Of a stretch of DNA of 64,000 bases, positions 1-11,663 are shown piece after piece. The notes beneath the pieces were generated by a model. The model was not told where the DNA came from, did no database searches, and saw only the letters and a list, made by a program, of their open reading frames with translations. A program made the position numbers and the translations under genes. Numbering within the stretch: position 1 is the first letter of the stretch; every line of letters begins with the position of its first letter. The stretch comes from Brassica napus (lineage: Eukaryota; Streptophyta; Magnoliopsida; Brassicales; Brassicaceae): positions 17,377,389-17,441,388 of the forward strand of contig NC_063436.1 of the NCBI RefSeq assembly GCF_020379485.1, in the 5' to 3' direction.

Positions 1-21
1 TCATATATGTTGGAACCGTTC

Positions 22-256
22 ATTTCCTCCATTTAAAATTAAATATCGTTTAAAGTCTTTGCACATATTATAAATAGTTACATGTTTAGTTTTGTCATCT
101 TTAATTATTAAATTTTATCATATTTTAAATTGATAAAATTTAATTAGAATTAAAAGAGATAAATTAATGTAAAATATTGCATTAAAGTCAAAAATAAAAT
201 TTATTTTGTAACAAAAACTTTATTATACAATGATCCTTAATTTAAAGCAGAGAGTA
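22..256. repeat. Degenerate Stowaway-like MITE
   Basis: The left end reads ctccatttaaaattaaat. The reverse complement of the right end reads ctctgctttaaattaagg. Both resemble the CTCC...tt termini of plant Stowaway elements, but they are diverged and no clean TA duplication can be assigned. Confidence 0.35.
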
Positions 257-1198
257 TTATTTATTAATCATGAGATTTAGTCTATTATAGTAAATATATT
301 TAGTATATTATTATAATTTTGTAAAAGTTTAAACCGCATAAATTTTCAATTAATTATTATAGACATTAGACGTTGGGTCATAGTCTAGTTAGCACTTAAA
401 GTTTCCTTGAATACTGAAAAAAATTTCATTATCAGATTCCACTTTTACCGGTGACGTTTTTCAAACCCAAATATTTGTAATATCCAGTCCACACGCTGTG
501 ACAGAAGAGCAAGTAGAGACTGTAGACAAGTTTTTGGAATGAATCAGTCAACTCTGACTATAAATCCAGCAAAGGTCAGCAAATGAAAAAGTGACCGTAC
601 TCTCTCGGGAAATGGTGAGCAATAATAGAGTACGAGTCTATGAGACGGTGCACCGAAGCGTACGTGGTTCGCTTCACTCTTACTTGTCGTCGCGTCGGTG
701 CACTTTACTCTTTTTCACTGACACCAACCCCGCGTCTTCTTTTGGAGTCTGCTTGCATATCTTTTTTTTTCTTGATAATAAATTTCGAATAAACATGATT
801 TTAATTTTTACCTTTACAGAATCCTCTCTAGCAGTTTGACAAAAAGAGAATCCTCTCTAGCATTATTCATCATTGTGCTTCTTAGCTGGCTATCGGCTGT
901 TACGCTATCACTCTCTCATCCTTTGACTTTATTTCTTGCTACTACGTAACCAATTACTACCAAATACTAACCATTTACAAGTATCAGTTAACAACGGTAT
1001 TTAGCTTTTAAACTGTCTATCGGTGTTATTTACAATTTGAGTCTGAGTTTTTCACATATTGGACAATTCTCTGATTTGTGCATGTCATTCTTGCTAATTT
1101 TCTCTCTATCTTTCTAATTTTATCAGATGTCCTCAAAATGACTTTCCATAAGTTTTTAACTTTGGCAAATGATTTCAATAGTTGAAAAATTAGCGAAC

Positions 1199-1200
<2 letters not shown>

Positions 1201-1229
<29 letters not shown>

Positions 1230-2590
1230 GTCTGATTTCCATTGATTTCTCCCAAAAGGGGTTTTACAACAGAACATTACAACTCAAAATTGAGTAAAAT
1301 TGGTACAACCATGCTTTGTAGTTACGAATCCGAAAGACGACACAGTCGGATTGTGGCTAGCAACCCCGGGCCAGACATCAACTTCACCACTTAGCTTGTT
1401 AATCCAGGTTTGGTGCTTTCGCAACCAACCTCGCCTTCTTGCTGTAATGCTGTCACTGTGAAGCTCGCAATGGAGGAAGGGATTAGGGTCATACCGAAGA
1501 GCCAAATCCCGCTAAAAGTGGGTTTGCTGAGGAAGCTGTCATGTCAAGATGGGAGAGTACCTGCATTAAAAGAAAAGGTTTCATCCTGGCGAAGCAGCCA
1601 TAAGACCGCTACACCACTGGAATGGATGAACACCAAAATACGCCACAACCGAGGAACTGACGGCTCCGACGACTCGCGAAGCAAGACCAGACTCCACACG
1701 TATTCTTACCCTAAGAACTAGAGTAAGTTCTTTACTGAAGCAGAGAGAAGAAGACTCCGTCGGAAGGAAACAGAGCCAAACACCACTTGAAGACCAATAC
1801 TCGAACCAAGACACCGGGTGATGCGCAAAACCCGGAGGAGGAACACCATTTGACAGGACCGCAGGAGAAGCAAGACAAAGACCGGGAGAAGAGATGGAAA
1901 TCCAACGCCTGAGAACCATTCCCCGAACGCCGGAGCAGACCATATCCTCGCACGCGACAGAGGGATTTGTCAAGTGACACCGCCACCAGAAAATACACCA
2001 CCGCACGTCTTGGAGAAGAAGCGCCAAGCCCACCTTGAGAGCAGAGAGAAGGTGTGCTCCCGCCGAGACACCAAGGCTAGGGAGAAAAAAACCTTCGACT
2101 GCTACACCTCACCAAGCTGGAATCAGAAAGATCCGGGCCGGAAGAGTCAATACCACTACCCACACGCCACCACCGCCGAAGGCTACGACCAGATCTAAAA
2201 AGGAAAAAGTAGATCTGGCGAGACTCCACTGCAAAAGCCGACTCCAGTCATCTTGCAACCCTCTCCGCCTCGTCTCAGCTCCAGATCGGGCCTTAGCCAC
2301 CGGATCTATAACCCCCCGGGAGGATCTAGGATTCCGATTTCAAAGCCGTACCAGAGAGTTGACATGTCGAAAGAGAGGAGAGACAAGGGGATGAAGCAAA
2401 ATAAAAACGAGATGTAGGAGAAGAAGCGCCTCCGACGCCCGGAGCTAACGCACACCGACGAAACACCGGTGTCTCCGAACGTCGGAGCAAGGAGGAGGAA
2501 ACTTTGTCGGGGTTTCTTTTTCTAGAGATGGAAGGGAGAGAAGAGAGAGAAAGAGCACGCCATGATTTTTATCTTAGCGTGTAAAATATT
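1201..2590 (-). mobile_element. Non-LTR retroposon with poly(A) tail and 16-bp TSD
   Basis: A poly(T) run at 1201-1223 is the 3' poly(A) tail of a minus-strand insertion. The 16 bases aaaaattagcgaactt lie directly before it (1185-1200) and again after the other end (2591-2606), a perfect target-site duplication. The body is about 1.39 kb and much more GC-rich than its surroundings. It has only short disjoint open frames, the longest about 150 codons, with no reverse-transcriptase motif seen, so it is non-autonomous or a truncated LINE. The Sadhu retroposons of Brassicaceae are one candidate family, but this is a guess. The perfect duplication suggests a fairly recent insertion. Confidence 0.8.
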
Positions 2591-5500
2591 AAAAATTAGC
2601 GAACTTGTACCTATTAAAAGTTGGTTATTATTAGTACTAATAAATTTATAATCATTGAATGATTTAATTGGGGACCAATAAACTTTACACGAACCAATTA
2701 TAATTAGATCAGATGCAATCATATTTTAGAGGCTATATGATTATATAATTTGGTCCTACGTAGACTAATGAAATCGAACTGTCTATAATTACCATTTAAC
2801 AGATCTAAAGATTCTTGCAGACATTAAAAAGTGCCATTAATTTGAATGCCGTCAAAAGATACGGTTGTCTCCATGTTAGGTACGGTGTCGTACTTGAAAG
2901 CAGACACCGGCCTCGTGGTTTGATGTGAACTTCACACGTGGTGAGCTTACCGACGTCTTCTGTACGGTTCGAAGTTACGTCAAAGTATACCCTTTAAAAT
3001 AGTAGTTTTTTTCCTTAAATGTAAATAGTTTTCATTATGTGCTAACAAAGATAATAAGAACAAAATCTAATATGCTTGGTTTTAAATAGTTTCGAGATCA
3101 ATTTAAGGTCTAAACAAAGATAATGAAATTCAAGTTCACGATGTTGTGATTAGGAAACCATGTTTTAGTGAAATGGTATTATTTGTTGAATGTTTTTAAT
3201 TCAAATGATTTTCATATTTATAAACAGAGAAAAAATAGGATGACTTACATTATCGATAATGGTACTAAATTGCTTCTTTGAGCATTTGAAACTGGTATTA
3301 CCATGTTAATTAAATTTGTAGGAGTTTGTGAACTTAGTCAATATAAATGTTGTATATTCAGATTCATTACAACTTAATTTGATAAATGAATTTCCACGGT
3401 AATATACTAACTTTAATTAGCTGGGTGTCTAATTAACAAAAACAAGTTTGTGAACTTCCTTACTACTATCACCATTCACTCATTGACGTCCGACCCGACA
3501 GTTGTATCCACTATTACTAGTGTATATATATCAAAATATTAATGTTAAACTCAATGAAGGGAGTAAAATCAGTGAATTATATACAAGCTTAGTCTAAGCT
3601 TAGTCTAAGTATTGGTTTTATGATTCTTGTTATTCGGATACATATGTCAAATCTTTTTGGTTGTCTGTTTCTGAAGGACTCTAAAACGGAGTACTAGAGA
3701 TTTGCAAATTTTTTGTTTGAATTATACACATAGATTCAAAAGTTTATTTATACGAAGTCTATGTTAAAATGGGATTAACTGTGTATCTACTATCTATATA
3801 CTTCTTCCGTCCACAATATGAGATGTTTTGTTCACAAGAATGATATAGTAACCAGCATTTATGTGTAGCTGATATTATTAGTTAAAGATATGACCCTTGA
3901 CCACCGATAGTACTATATGCTTTTCTAACAAAAAAATGGCTATTGATCATTTAAGATCGACGTGTTTGAGTGAATTGTGACCATGTGATTTTGTATTATA
4001 ACTTTGAGTTCGCTTGGTACTGCTTTATTTCTTTCAATCAAATCAAAGTTGTTAGAATATTTTTCATTTATAAGAAGCAGTAAAAGCAGTTAACCCCGGA
4101 CTAAACGAATCGTATGACAAATACCTCCAAAATCCAGATATTTGATTTGTGCCCACTTCTATATAGGGTACAACTTAGCTGAATCGGATGATTTAAGTGT
4201 TATGATCCATAATAACAAACATCGACATAATAAGCTGATTTTGTAAGGGTTTTTTTTGTAAGTTACACTTTCATATTTGGTGCCACTGAAATTTTTTAAA
4301 TCAACCAGTAGGTGAAAGTAGTAGTAATTGTCTGGTTCCTTAAGCAGTTCATAATCATATCATGTTTCAAACCAAAAACAACGCTTTAACCTTTGATTAT
4401 TTGTATTCTCATCAAACTTGTATTATTAATCAAACACGTAATGGCATTAGCACATTACGCAAAAAGAGTGTATAGAGATTACTTTTGGAATAGTTTATTT
4501 GGCATATCCCATACGCGCATGTGCATTATGCTACGTTTAGACCGATGTTTAACATAATATTGCTATTATTTTTCTCTGTTGGGGATAAATAAATCAGTAT
4601 TATGCGTACTTTAGGTTAATACTAATATATACGAATTTAATATGTATTTAATCGGTTTTACAGAAGCGATTATTTATGTGGTTTATCACATCAATTCACT
4701 GTATATAAATCCATTTATTTATTTTCAGTGAGGATAAAGCCATATTTATTTTCTCTAAAACGTATCTTTTTCTTTACGTGTCTCGTTTTATCCATGTATG
4801 TATGATATAATAGTATAAATGTACGTATCTCAGTACGTACGTATGATGTGTAAAGTTACGCGTAAAATGACCTCTTGTTCAAACACGCTTTTTCTCACCG
4901 TATAAGTTTTGTAGTACATGTTAATATATAAAAACAAAATATATAATATATATAAAGGATACCTAAAGGTTTTAGTTTTCCTATTGCTTTTGAACAATTG
5001 AACATTAAGAATTGTTTGAAAAACAATTAATTATGACAAATATATATATGTTTGTAAACCAGTAAATCATGAATTGTCTAAGTTCTGACAATTTTTAATC
5101 TACCTTGACGACCTTCACTTCTGGTTACCTTAATTAACCAAAAAATGCATCTATTAGGAATATTTGTTATCACCGGTGTAACTAATGTACACGTTTTCGG
5201 TTAATATTAGTGGTCGATTGTATATTGGGATTAATATAAAATACCAAATGACGTACTATTTGACTAAACTTGTTGCAGAATAAAGGTGCATGCGATTAAA
5301 AAGTTTAGATATGTTGAGTCTGTTAGAGGGACATATAAGCAGACAAGTCGCTATCAACTTAATTGTCAAGAGAAAGTGTACATATGCATGTATTATGTGG
5401 TACTCACCTCTTAAATATTAGCTAAATCGCTTATTTTTGTTTGTTGTTGTTAGGTTTTGGTATATATTTTTGTTTGTTGTTGTTGTTTACAAAAACTAAA

Positions 5501-6040
5501 TCGATCTCCAAATACATTTAATCCTGTTAATTTCTGTCACTGCCGATACTAAGTCGACCCTTTATTTAAAAAAAAATCCCATGTTTTTTTTTTTACTTTG
5601 TTATCATGTTACTAAGTGTCGATCTTGACTGTTATTGATAAAACTAGTAAACTAAACCATATACATGTTGTACATCTGGACGACGATGAAACAAACTTGG
5701 AAATCAAATATTTGGAAGGGACATATATAAGTTACGCAATGAAGTGTCGCTAGATGCAAAGATTGAATGTTCCATTGCCTCATTACATTAGGATTAAAAT
5801 AATATGAATTATAACAATTGTATGCTTATTTAATTCCCTTATTTCTGTTCTTGTTAACCCACCAAAACACTAGTATTATGTGGAGTATTAATTTAATGCA
5901 GTAGTATTCTGTGGGTCGCCACGAAAGGAAGAAGGAAATTTCGTTAAATCGCAATTGACTGAAAAAAATCACCGTATGCTACTTTTAATATGATAAACAT
6001 TTGATAAAACTGAAAAAGATTCAACAAGTAGTATTCACCT

Positions 6041-6220
6041 CCGCTCCTGGATTCGAATCTTGACCACTGCGGAATTTACATATGGACTGCAGTATCCGAG
6101 ACCGAAGACCGTTACACGGTGAGCCACATGGTGACGTTCTGGCAGCGTCCATACTCAATTCGGTCTCTAGTTTAGACCACCTCGGTGGAGTCAAGATACT
6201 CGGTTAGCAAAAAAAAAAAA
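6041..6220 (+). mobile_element. SINE, full-length copy with 15-bp TSD
   Basis: The element is about 180 bp and ends in an A-run. It is flanked by perfect repeats of aagtagtattcacct at 6026-6040 and 6220-6234. Near the left end, attcgaatc resembles a Pol III B box. The 3' two thirds match the 5'-truncated copy at 10888-11008 (shared accacatggtgacgttctgg-like and ggtctctagt...gaccac segments). Size, tail and duplication fit a tRNA-derived plant SINE. Confidence 0.75.
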
Positions 6221-6366
6221 AGTAGTATTCACCTTAAAACATTTCACGTATACAATTACCTGATCACTTAATTAATACAGTGAAGTTAGAAATTCTACTT
6301 ACCTAATACTCTAGGAAATGGATCAAGTCAAACTCAGATGGTAAAAATTGGACTTTTGTATTACTA

Positions 6367-6604
6367 CTCCATCGGTTTCATTCTAATTGTTATTTTAAGT
6401 TTGTATATACAGATTTAAAAAATAATAATTTTATATATTTTCGAAATAAAATCGTCACTATTTATACACCTAACTACATTTTAATCAATATAAAAATAAA
6501 TATCATATAAAATTAATAAATTTTGTATTACAATTATAAAATGACATTTATTTTGAAATGAAATTTTTTACTTTACAACGATAATTAGATTGAAACGGAG
6601 GGAG
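6367..6604. mobile_element. Stowaway-like MITE
   Basis: Inverted termini: the left reads ctccatcggtttcattctaa and the reverse complement of the right reads ctccctccgtttcaatctaa. TA dinucleotides lie at both outer edges. About 238 bp and very AT-rich inside. This is the typical Tc1/mariner-derived Stowaway layout. The left terminus has lost a few bases. Confidence 0.7.
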
Positions 6605-6768
6605 TACTATTTATTATTGGGTTATTGGTTTTCCATGGAATTTAAAACAAAACTCAAAAGAAAAAAAACATTATAAAGGTCACGACTTAACATTATTATT
6701 ATTTTATAAAATAAAAATTATCTATAAAATGATTAAAGTAAAATTAGCTGTGTTCTGAAAAAAAAGAA

Positions 6769-7248
6769 GAGAAAAAAACTAGGATATGACCAAACCAAGT
6801 TTTTGTTCCAAAACTAGCATTCAAGGCTCAAAGTCACAAAAATAAGTTTCATTAAAGAGGTAAATATACACTTATACCTTTTGAGTTAATTAATTCAAAC
6901 CTTAAGGTTTAGAGTTAAGAGTTAGGATTTTGGAATTATGGTTAAAATTTTATAAAATAAAAAATAAATACTAAAAAATTTAAAAAACAGTTTCAAAAAG
7001 TATTTTTGAATTATAAAAAAAAATTTGAAAAAATAAAATATTAAAAAAAAAATAATAAAAAATTTCGAATCTGAAAACATATAATCTGAAACTATTAAAA
7101 AAAAATTAATTTTTAATTTTTATTTTATTTATTTTTATTTATTTTTGTTTGTTTATTTAATTTTAAACCAAAGATATTAGGGATATATTTCCTTTAATGA
7201 ATGTCAGTTTTGTGACTTTCTCCTTCTAATTCTATTTTACAATTGACC
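6769..7248. mobile_element. MULE-like non-autonomous element, copy 1
   Basis: Near-homologous over its length to the element at 27905-28459. Shared blocks include ggctcaaagtcacaaaaata on the left and gtgactttctccttcta on the right, which are also inverted copies of one another. The right terminus is shortened compared with copy 2, and no clean target duplication is visible. Confidence 0.6.
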
Positions 7249-7940
7249 AAACAAAATAGAATTTACTTTACATTAGCCTCTAATATAATATTTCAGTAAA
7301 TTATTATTTTATGTAGATAGAATTGTTAGTTAATTAATAATAATATTTGATAACCTTTACATATTTTTTTAGTTTTTGGATAATGAAAATTGAGTAATAA
7401 AGTAAAATCTGAGCTGAACCTTTGACCTATAGTATGAATATTCTGACAAACACGTGGTTGGAAATATCGCCGCTTCTCTTTCTCTCTCTATCTCTCTCCT
7501 GTCTTGTCTCTCTGGAGTTATTATCTTTATGTTATGTATATAAACTCCAGCTCTGAAGAGTTTGTAACTTGAGATTTGTGAGCTTCATCTTCTCCCCCCC
7601 CCCCCCTTCACTCCAAGAACAAAGAACCTCACGAATCATCGTCTCAAGAACCTAACAGATAGTTTCAAGATTCCTCAACCGAGCTTTTTCAAGTGCCGAC
7701 CGTAATACATTCCAGGTACTTATTCATATCTTCACCACGACCAAGTCTTCTCTATCTTGTCCTTCTTCAACTTCTCAGTGGGCTGCTCTGTCTTCTAGAT
7801 CCGACAAGTTCTGTTTTTTCTTTTTCTTCAAACTCTGTTCTTTGGGATCTTAGTTTGCGCCTGGCTCTCTGTTCATAACAGATTCTTGATGTTAATTTCA
7901 CTTCCAGGTCAGAACCTCTGTTCTCATCAGGATCTCTTGA

Positions 7941-10068
7941 ATGGGCCTATCATTCTCCTGTCCCTTCACCGAGCAAGACGAAGTGGAGGCAGCTCTAGAC
8001 TCCGTCACGGTTAAGTCCATAACCTTAGGCGAAGACAACGAGTGCAAAACTCCAAAGAGATCTGTCAACTTCAACGACAAAACGCTAGAGTCCACAATCT
8101 TGAAAGGATCTGGTGGTAAGATGGTTGTTGAAAAGTCTGTTAGCTTTAAAGGGATGCAGCTGGAGAGAATGATCTCTCTCAACAGGTCCGTCTTCAAAGA
8201 AGATCACACCAAAGAGAATGGCTTACATGAGTTGGACAATGTCATCTCAGTTCTTGATTCGAGTATCCCTAAGCATGAAGCTGCTATTAAGTTGCAGAAA
8301 GTTTACAAGAGCTTCCGTACTAGGCGAAAGCTGGCGGACTGCGCAGTGCTTGTGGAGCAAAGCTGGTTAGTGTTTTTGATCTCAAGAGCTTCTTGTGTGT
8401 TATTTTGATCTAATGTTGTGTGTTTCTATTTACATCACAGGTGGAAACTTTTGGATTTTGCTGAGCTTAAGAGAAGTTCTATATCATTCTTTGAGATTGA
8501 GAAGCACGAAACCGCGGTTTCTAGGTGGTCTAGAGCTAGGACTAAAGCAGCTAAGGTTGGTAAAGGTTTGTCAAAGAATGAAAAGGCACAGAAGCTTGCT
8601 CTACAACACTGGCTTGAAGCTGTAAGTTATAGAGGAGACTAATCTCAGTATAAGTTTTCTTTTACTACCACTTTTTGGATTGTAACTTAATCTGATCTTG
8701 TTTATGAAACAGATTGACCCTAGACATCGGTATGGACACAACTTGCACTTTTACTACAACAAGTGGCTTCACTGTCAAAGTAGAGAACCTTTCTTCTACT
8801 GGTAACTAACTACTTCTCACCATTCTTGTCAAAAGATTTGAGCTAAATCAAGAAAACTAAACTTAGATTTGTGTGTTTATTGAAATGTTGCAGGCTTGAT
8901 ATTGGCGAGGGGAAAGAAGTTAATCTTGTGGATAAGTGTACTCGAATAAAACTTCAGCAACAGTGCATCAAGTACCTTGGTCCGGTTGGTATCTATTTGT
9001 TTTACTTGCTCAACAAGTAACCTTACCGATAAAACTAGAAAACTTATTTCTTATTGCTGTCATGTTTTGTTTAGATGGAAAGGAAAGCTTATGAGGTTGT
9101 TGTGGAAGACGGAAAGTTTTTCTACAAGAACAGTGGAGAAATGCTTCAAACTTCTTCAATGGAAGATAGTGATTCCAAATGGATCTTTGTGCTCAGCACA
9201 TCTAAAGTGTTGTACATTGGGAAGAAGAAGAAGGGTGTGTTTCAGCACTCAAGCTTCTTAGCTGGAGGAGCTACTGTTGCTGCAGGGAGATTAGTTGTTG
9301 AGAATGGTGTTCTTAAGGCTGTTTGGCCACATAGTGGACATTACCAACCTACTGAAGAGAATTTTTTGGACTTTCTGTCTTTCCTTGGAGAGAACAATGT
9401 AGACATCACTGATGTAAAGGTAACAGAAAGAGTTTTGATTGATTGTTTAGGTATTGACTGTGTGAGGGTTAATGTTCTTATAAGTGTTTTGTTTTGTGTT
9501 TCAGATGAGTCCTACAGATGAAGATGAGTTCTCTATTTACAACCAGAGAAGCACTCACATGAGAAACCATTCTTTAGAAGAGGATTTGGAGGCTGAGAAG
9601 ACTGTGATGGTTGATCCAAGAGAGGAAGAAACAACAACGGTGATGGCTGATGTAGAAACACCAAAGAAGATGGAGTCGCTTAGTACATTTGACTTAGAAC
9701 AAGAATCAAAGCCTTCAGAGGAGAGCTTACCCAGAGGAGGAGGAGAAGAAGAAGCCAAGGAGAGTGAAGTAGTCAAGATTCCAGAAGAATCAATCCTAAA
9801 AAGGATAAACTCAAAAAAGGAAACTAGATCTTTCCAACTTGGGAAACAACTATCATGCAAATGGACAACAGGTGCAGGACCAAGGATCGGTTGTGTAAGA
9901 GATTACCCATCAGAGCTTCAGTTTCAAGCACTGGAACAAGTCAACCTGTCCCCGAGAAGTGCTTCTGTTTCAAGACTCTACTTCTCCTTTTCCTCTCAAA
10001 GGCAAATGCCTCGGATGTCACCGTTATGGCGTGGAATGTCATTACCTGCAGATATCACACAATTATAA
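7941..10068 (+). CDS. IQM2: IQ-motif calmodulin-binding protein, IQM family
   Basis: Six exons: 7941-8365, 8441-8621, 8713-8801, 8894-8984, 9075-9419 and 9505-10068, all GT-AG and in frame, giving 564 residues. An IQ motif lies at about residues 116-130 ([16 protein letters not shown]), where calmodulin is expected to bind without calcium in this family. The conserved IQM core follows ([15 protein letters not shown], then [14 protein letters not shown] and [10 protein letters not shown]). The tail is acidic and Glu-rich, with a basic conserved end. No membrane segment is seen. The start matches the family N-terminus MG(L/V)SFSCPF. A 5'-UTR intron is likely (donor about 7715, acceptor about 7907), and a C-run lies in the leader near 7597. 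The sequence and the F6'H1 neighbour both point to At3g13600. IQM members act in light, hormone and stress responses, but the role of this one is inferred only. Confidence 0.92.
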
Positions 10069-11663
10069 CTGATGGAAAGTTATTGAGATCTGATCTATTC
10101 TTTTTGTGTGAATAGAGAAGATAATGACTTAGAAATTCTTTTGTATTCTTTTTTTTTCTCACCTTATAATGTAACAGAGCAGCATTTCATTTGTTCATTT
10201 GTTCATTTGGTTTCTTGTTTAACAAGAAATCACAGGTTAAAATAAGTTTTTTTTACTAAAAGGTTAAAATAAATTTAGATTATTTTTCTACGCTTTTTTG
10301 GTTTTGACAAAAGCCTGTAATACACACAAGTGATTCAAGTTTCAACATGTTTTTCAAACAGTTCTTCATTTTTACCTTTCCAGCTTGATTTTCAAGAAAA
10401 CTCAGTGGAGATTCAACCTTACGCTGCACAAGTTATGTCAGAGAGAGCTAGAGATAATTTTCCTTACATTTGACCCTCTCTGCCTCTTTGTTGGTACCAT
10501 CTTTGGGCTTTAAAGGCCCATTAGAATGTTAGATTGCGTGGCATAACAAGAACCATGCCCAGTCCCATGCTTCTCCGGTCTCCACCTACCAAGTGAAAAT
10601 AAGTTTACTTATCAAAAGTAAACTGTTTTTTTTTTCTTGTTTATGTCACAAGATCATATTTGGTTCTTCCCTTTTTTTTTCTAAGGGCTGCATGTCAACC
10701 GATATTAGTTTGTTATTTTATTATGGGCTGACTTTGTTATACTACCTCTAATAAATTGAAAAAAAAACTAAAATATAAATAGATCTTACATGTGACGTCC
10801 ATATATTTGACATTAGATTTTACAATTATCATGAATCACGATTAACAACATACTAACTAAAACTATTAAACGTATGTATGTATGACTTTTTTTTTTTTTT
10901 TTTTGATAATCGAGTATCCTGGTTCCACCGTAGTGGTCCAGACTAGAGATCGAAGCGAGCAAGAACGTTGCCAGAACATCACCATGTGGTTTACCGTTAA
11001 CGGTCTTCGTATGTATAACTTTTTGGATTCTTAAATATTTTATTCATTACTAAATTTAGTAACTCACCAACCAAGCCAATCCAACAAATCAATACATGAC
11101 AACTTTTGAAACTTCCTTCCTCACTGAGTCATGAATAACACTACTTACATAGCTAATTTTACCACATGAATCTGCATTTTTGTAAAAAAAAGGTGCGAAC
11201 ACAAATATAATCATGGAGTAGACGTATAGTATTTGATAAATAAATAATCAAAATAAATCTCGAATATTTTTTAAAAAAATTGACGAGTTATTATCTTTAT
11301 CTGTCAACATTAATGTTCTGTATACTTGAAAGTTTGTTAAAGTAATTCGCTAGGAGCCTATATTTAACAGAAACATGTCTTTTTCTTAAGCTGGCCATAT
11401 CCAAATATACTGACTTAATTTTTGAAATATTAGTAATTTAATTTAGTCAAAAAATATTACAACTTTAATACAAACAAATGGAAAATTTTAAAATAAATGT
11501 AATAAAGCGGGAAGAGGTAAAACGGCAGAACAAGCATGGTGAGAGCCATATAGGTTCGCTGATTTGTCATTATGTTAAATACTTTCTCCTCTCTTCAACT
11601 AATCTTCACAACGTAATCTAAATCCTAAACAAGAAACAAATAAAGCTTTCAAACTTCAACCAA
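10069..11663. other. Intergenic, IQM2 to F6'H1
   Basis: Contains the IQM2 3' UTR, an inverted GGGCTTTAAAGGCCC-like motif near 10505, a 5'-truncated SINE at 10888-11008 and AT-rich sequence. The promoter of the next gene must lie in its right part. No certain TATA box could be assigned. Confidence 0.5.
10888..11008 (-). mobile_element. 5'-truncated SINE of the 6041-6220 family
   Basis: A poly(T) run and about 105 bp of body are, on the minus strand, the 3' part of the same SINE as at 6041-6220. The flanks gtatgtatgact (10876-10887) and gtatgtataact (11009-11020) form a 12-bp target duplication with one mismatch. Confidence 0.7.

Larger units (their letters stand above)
1..7540. other. Gene-poor intergenic region
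   Basis: No exon chain or protein homology was recognised here. The open frames are short or lie inside repeats. It holds a possible degenerate Stowaway MITE at the left edge, a retroposon, a SINE, a Stowaway MITE and one MULE-like element, each listed separately. The rest is AT-rich single-copy-looking DNA. Around 430-730 is a less AT-rich stretch that could be a promoter or leader of a gene off the left edge, but nothing decides this. A CACGTG core lies near 2935. Confidence 0.6.

Noticed and set aside
591..839. Open frame of 82 codons
   Set aside because: It starts at GTG, is low in family-like motifs, has no splice context and has no homologue I recognise.
1284..2394. Several overlapping frames on both strands (up to 150 codons)
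   Set aside because: All lie inside the GC-rich retroposon. None carries a recognisable domain and they contradict each other by strand.
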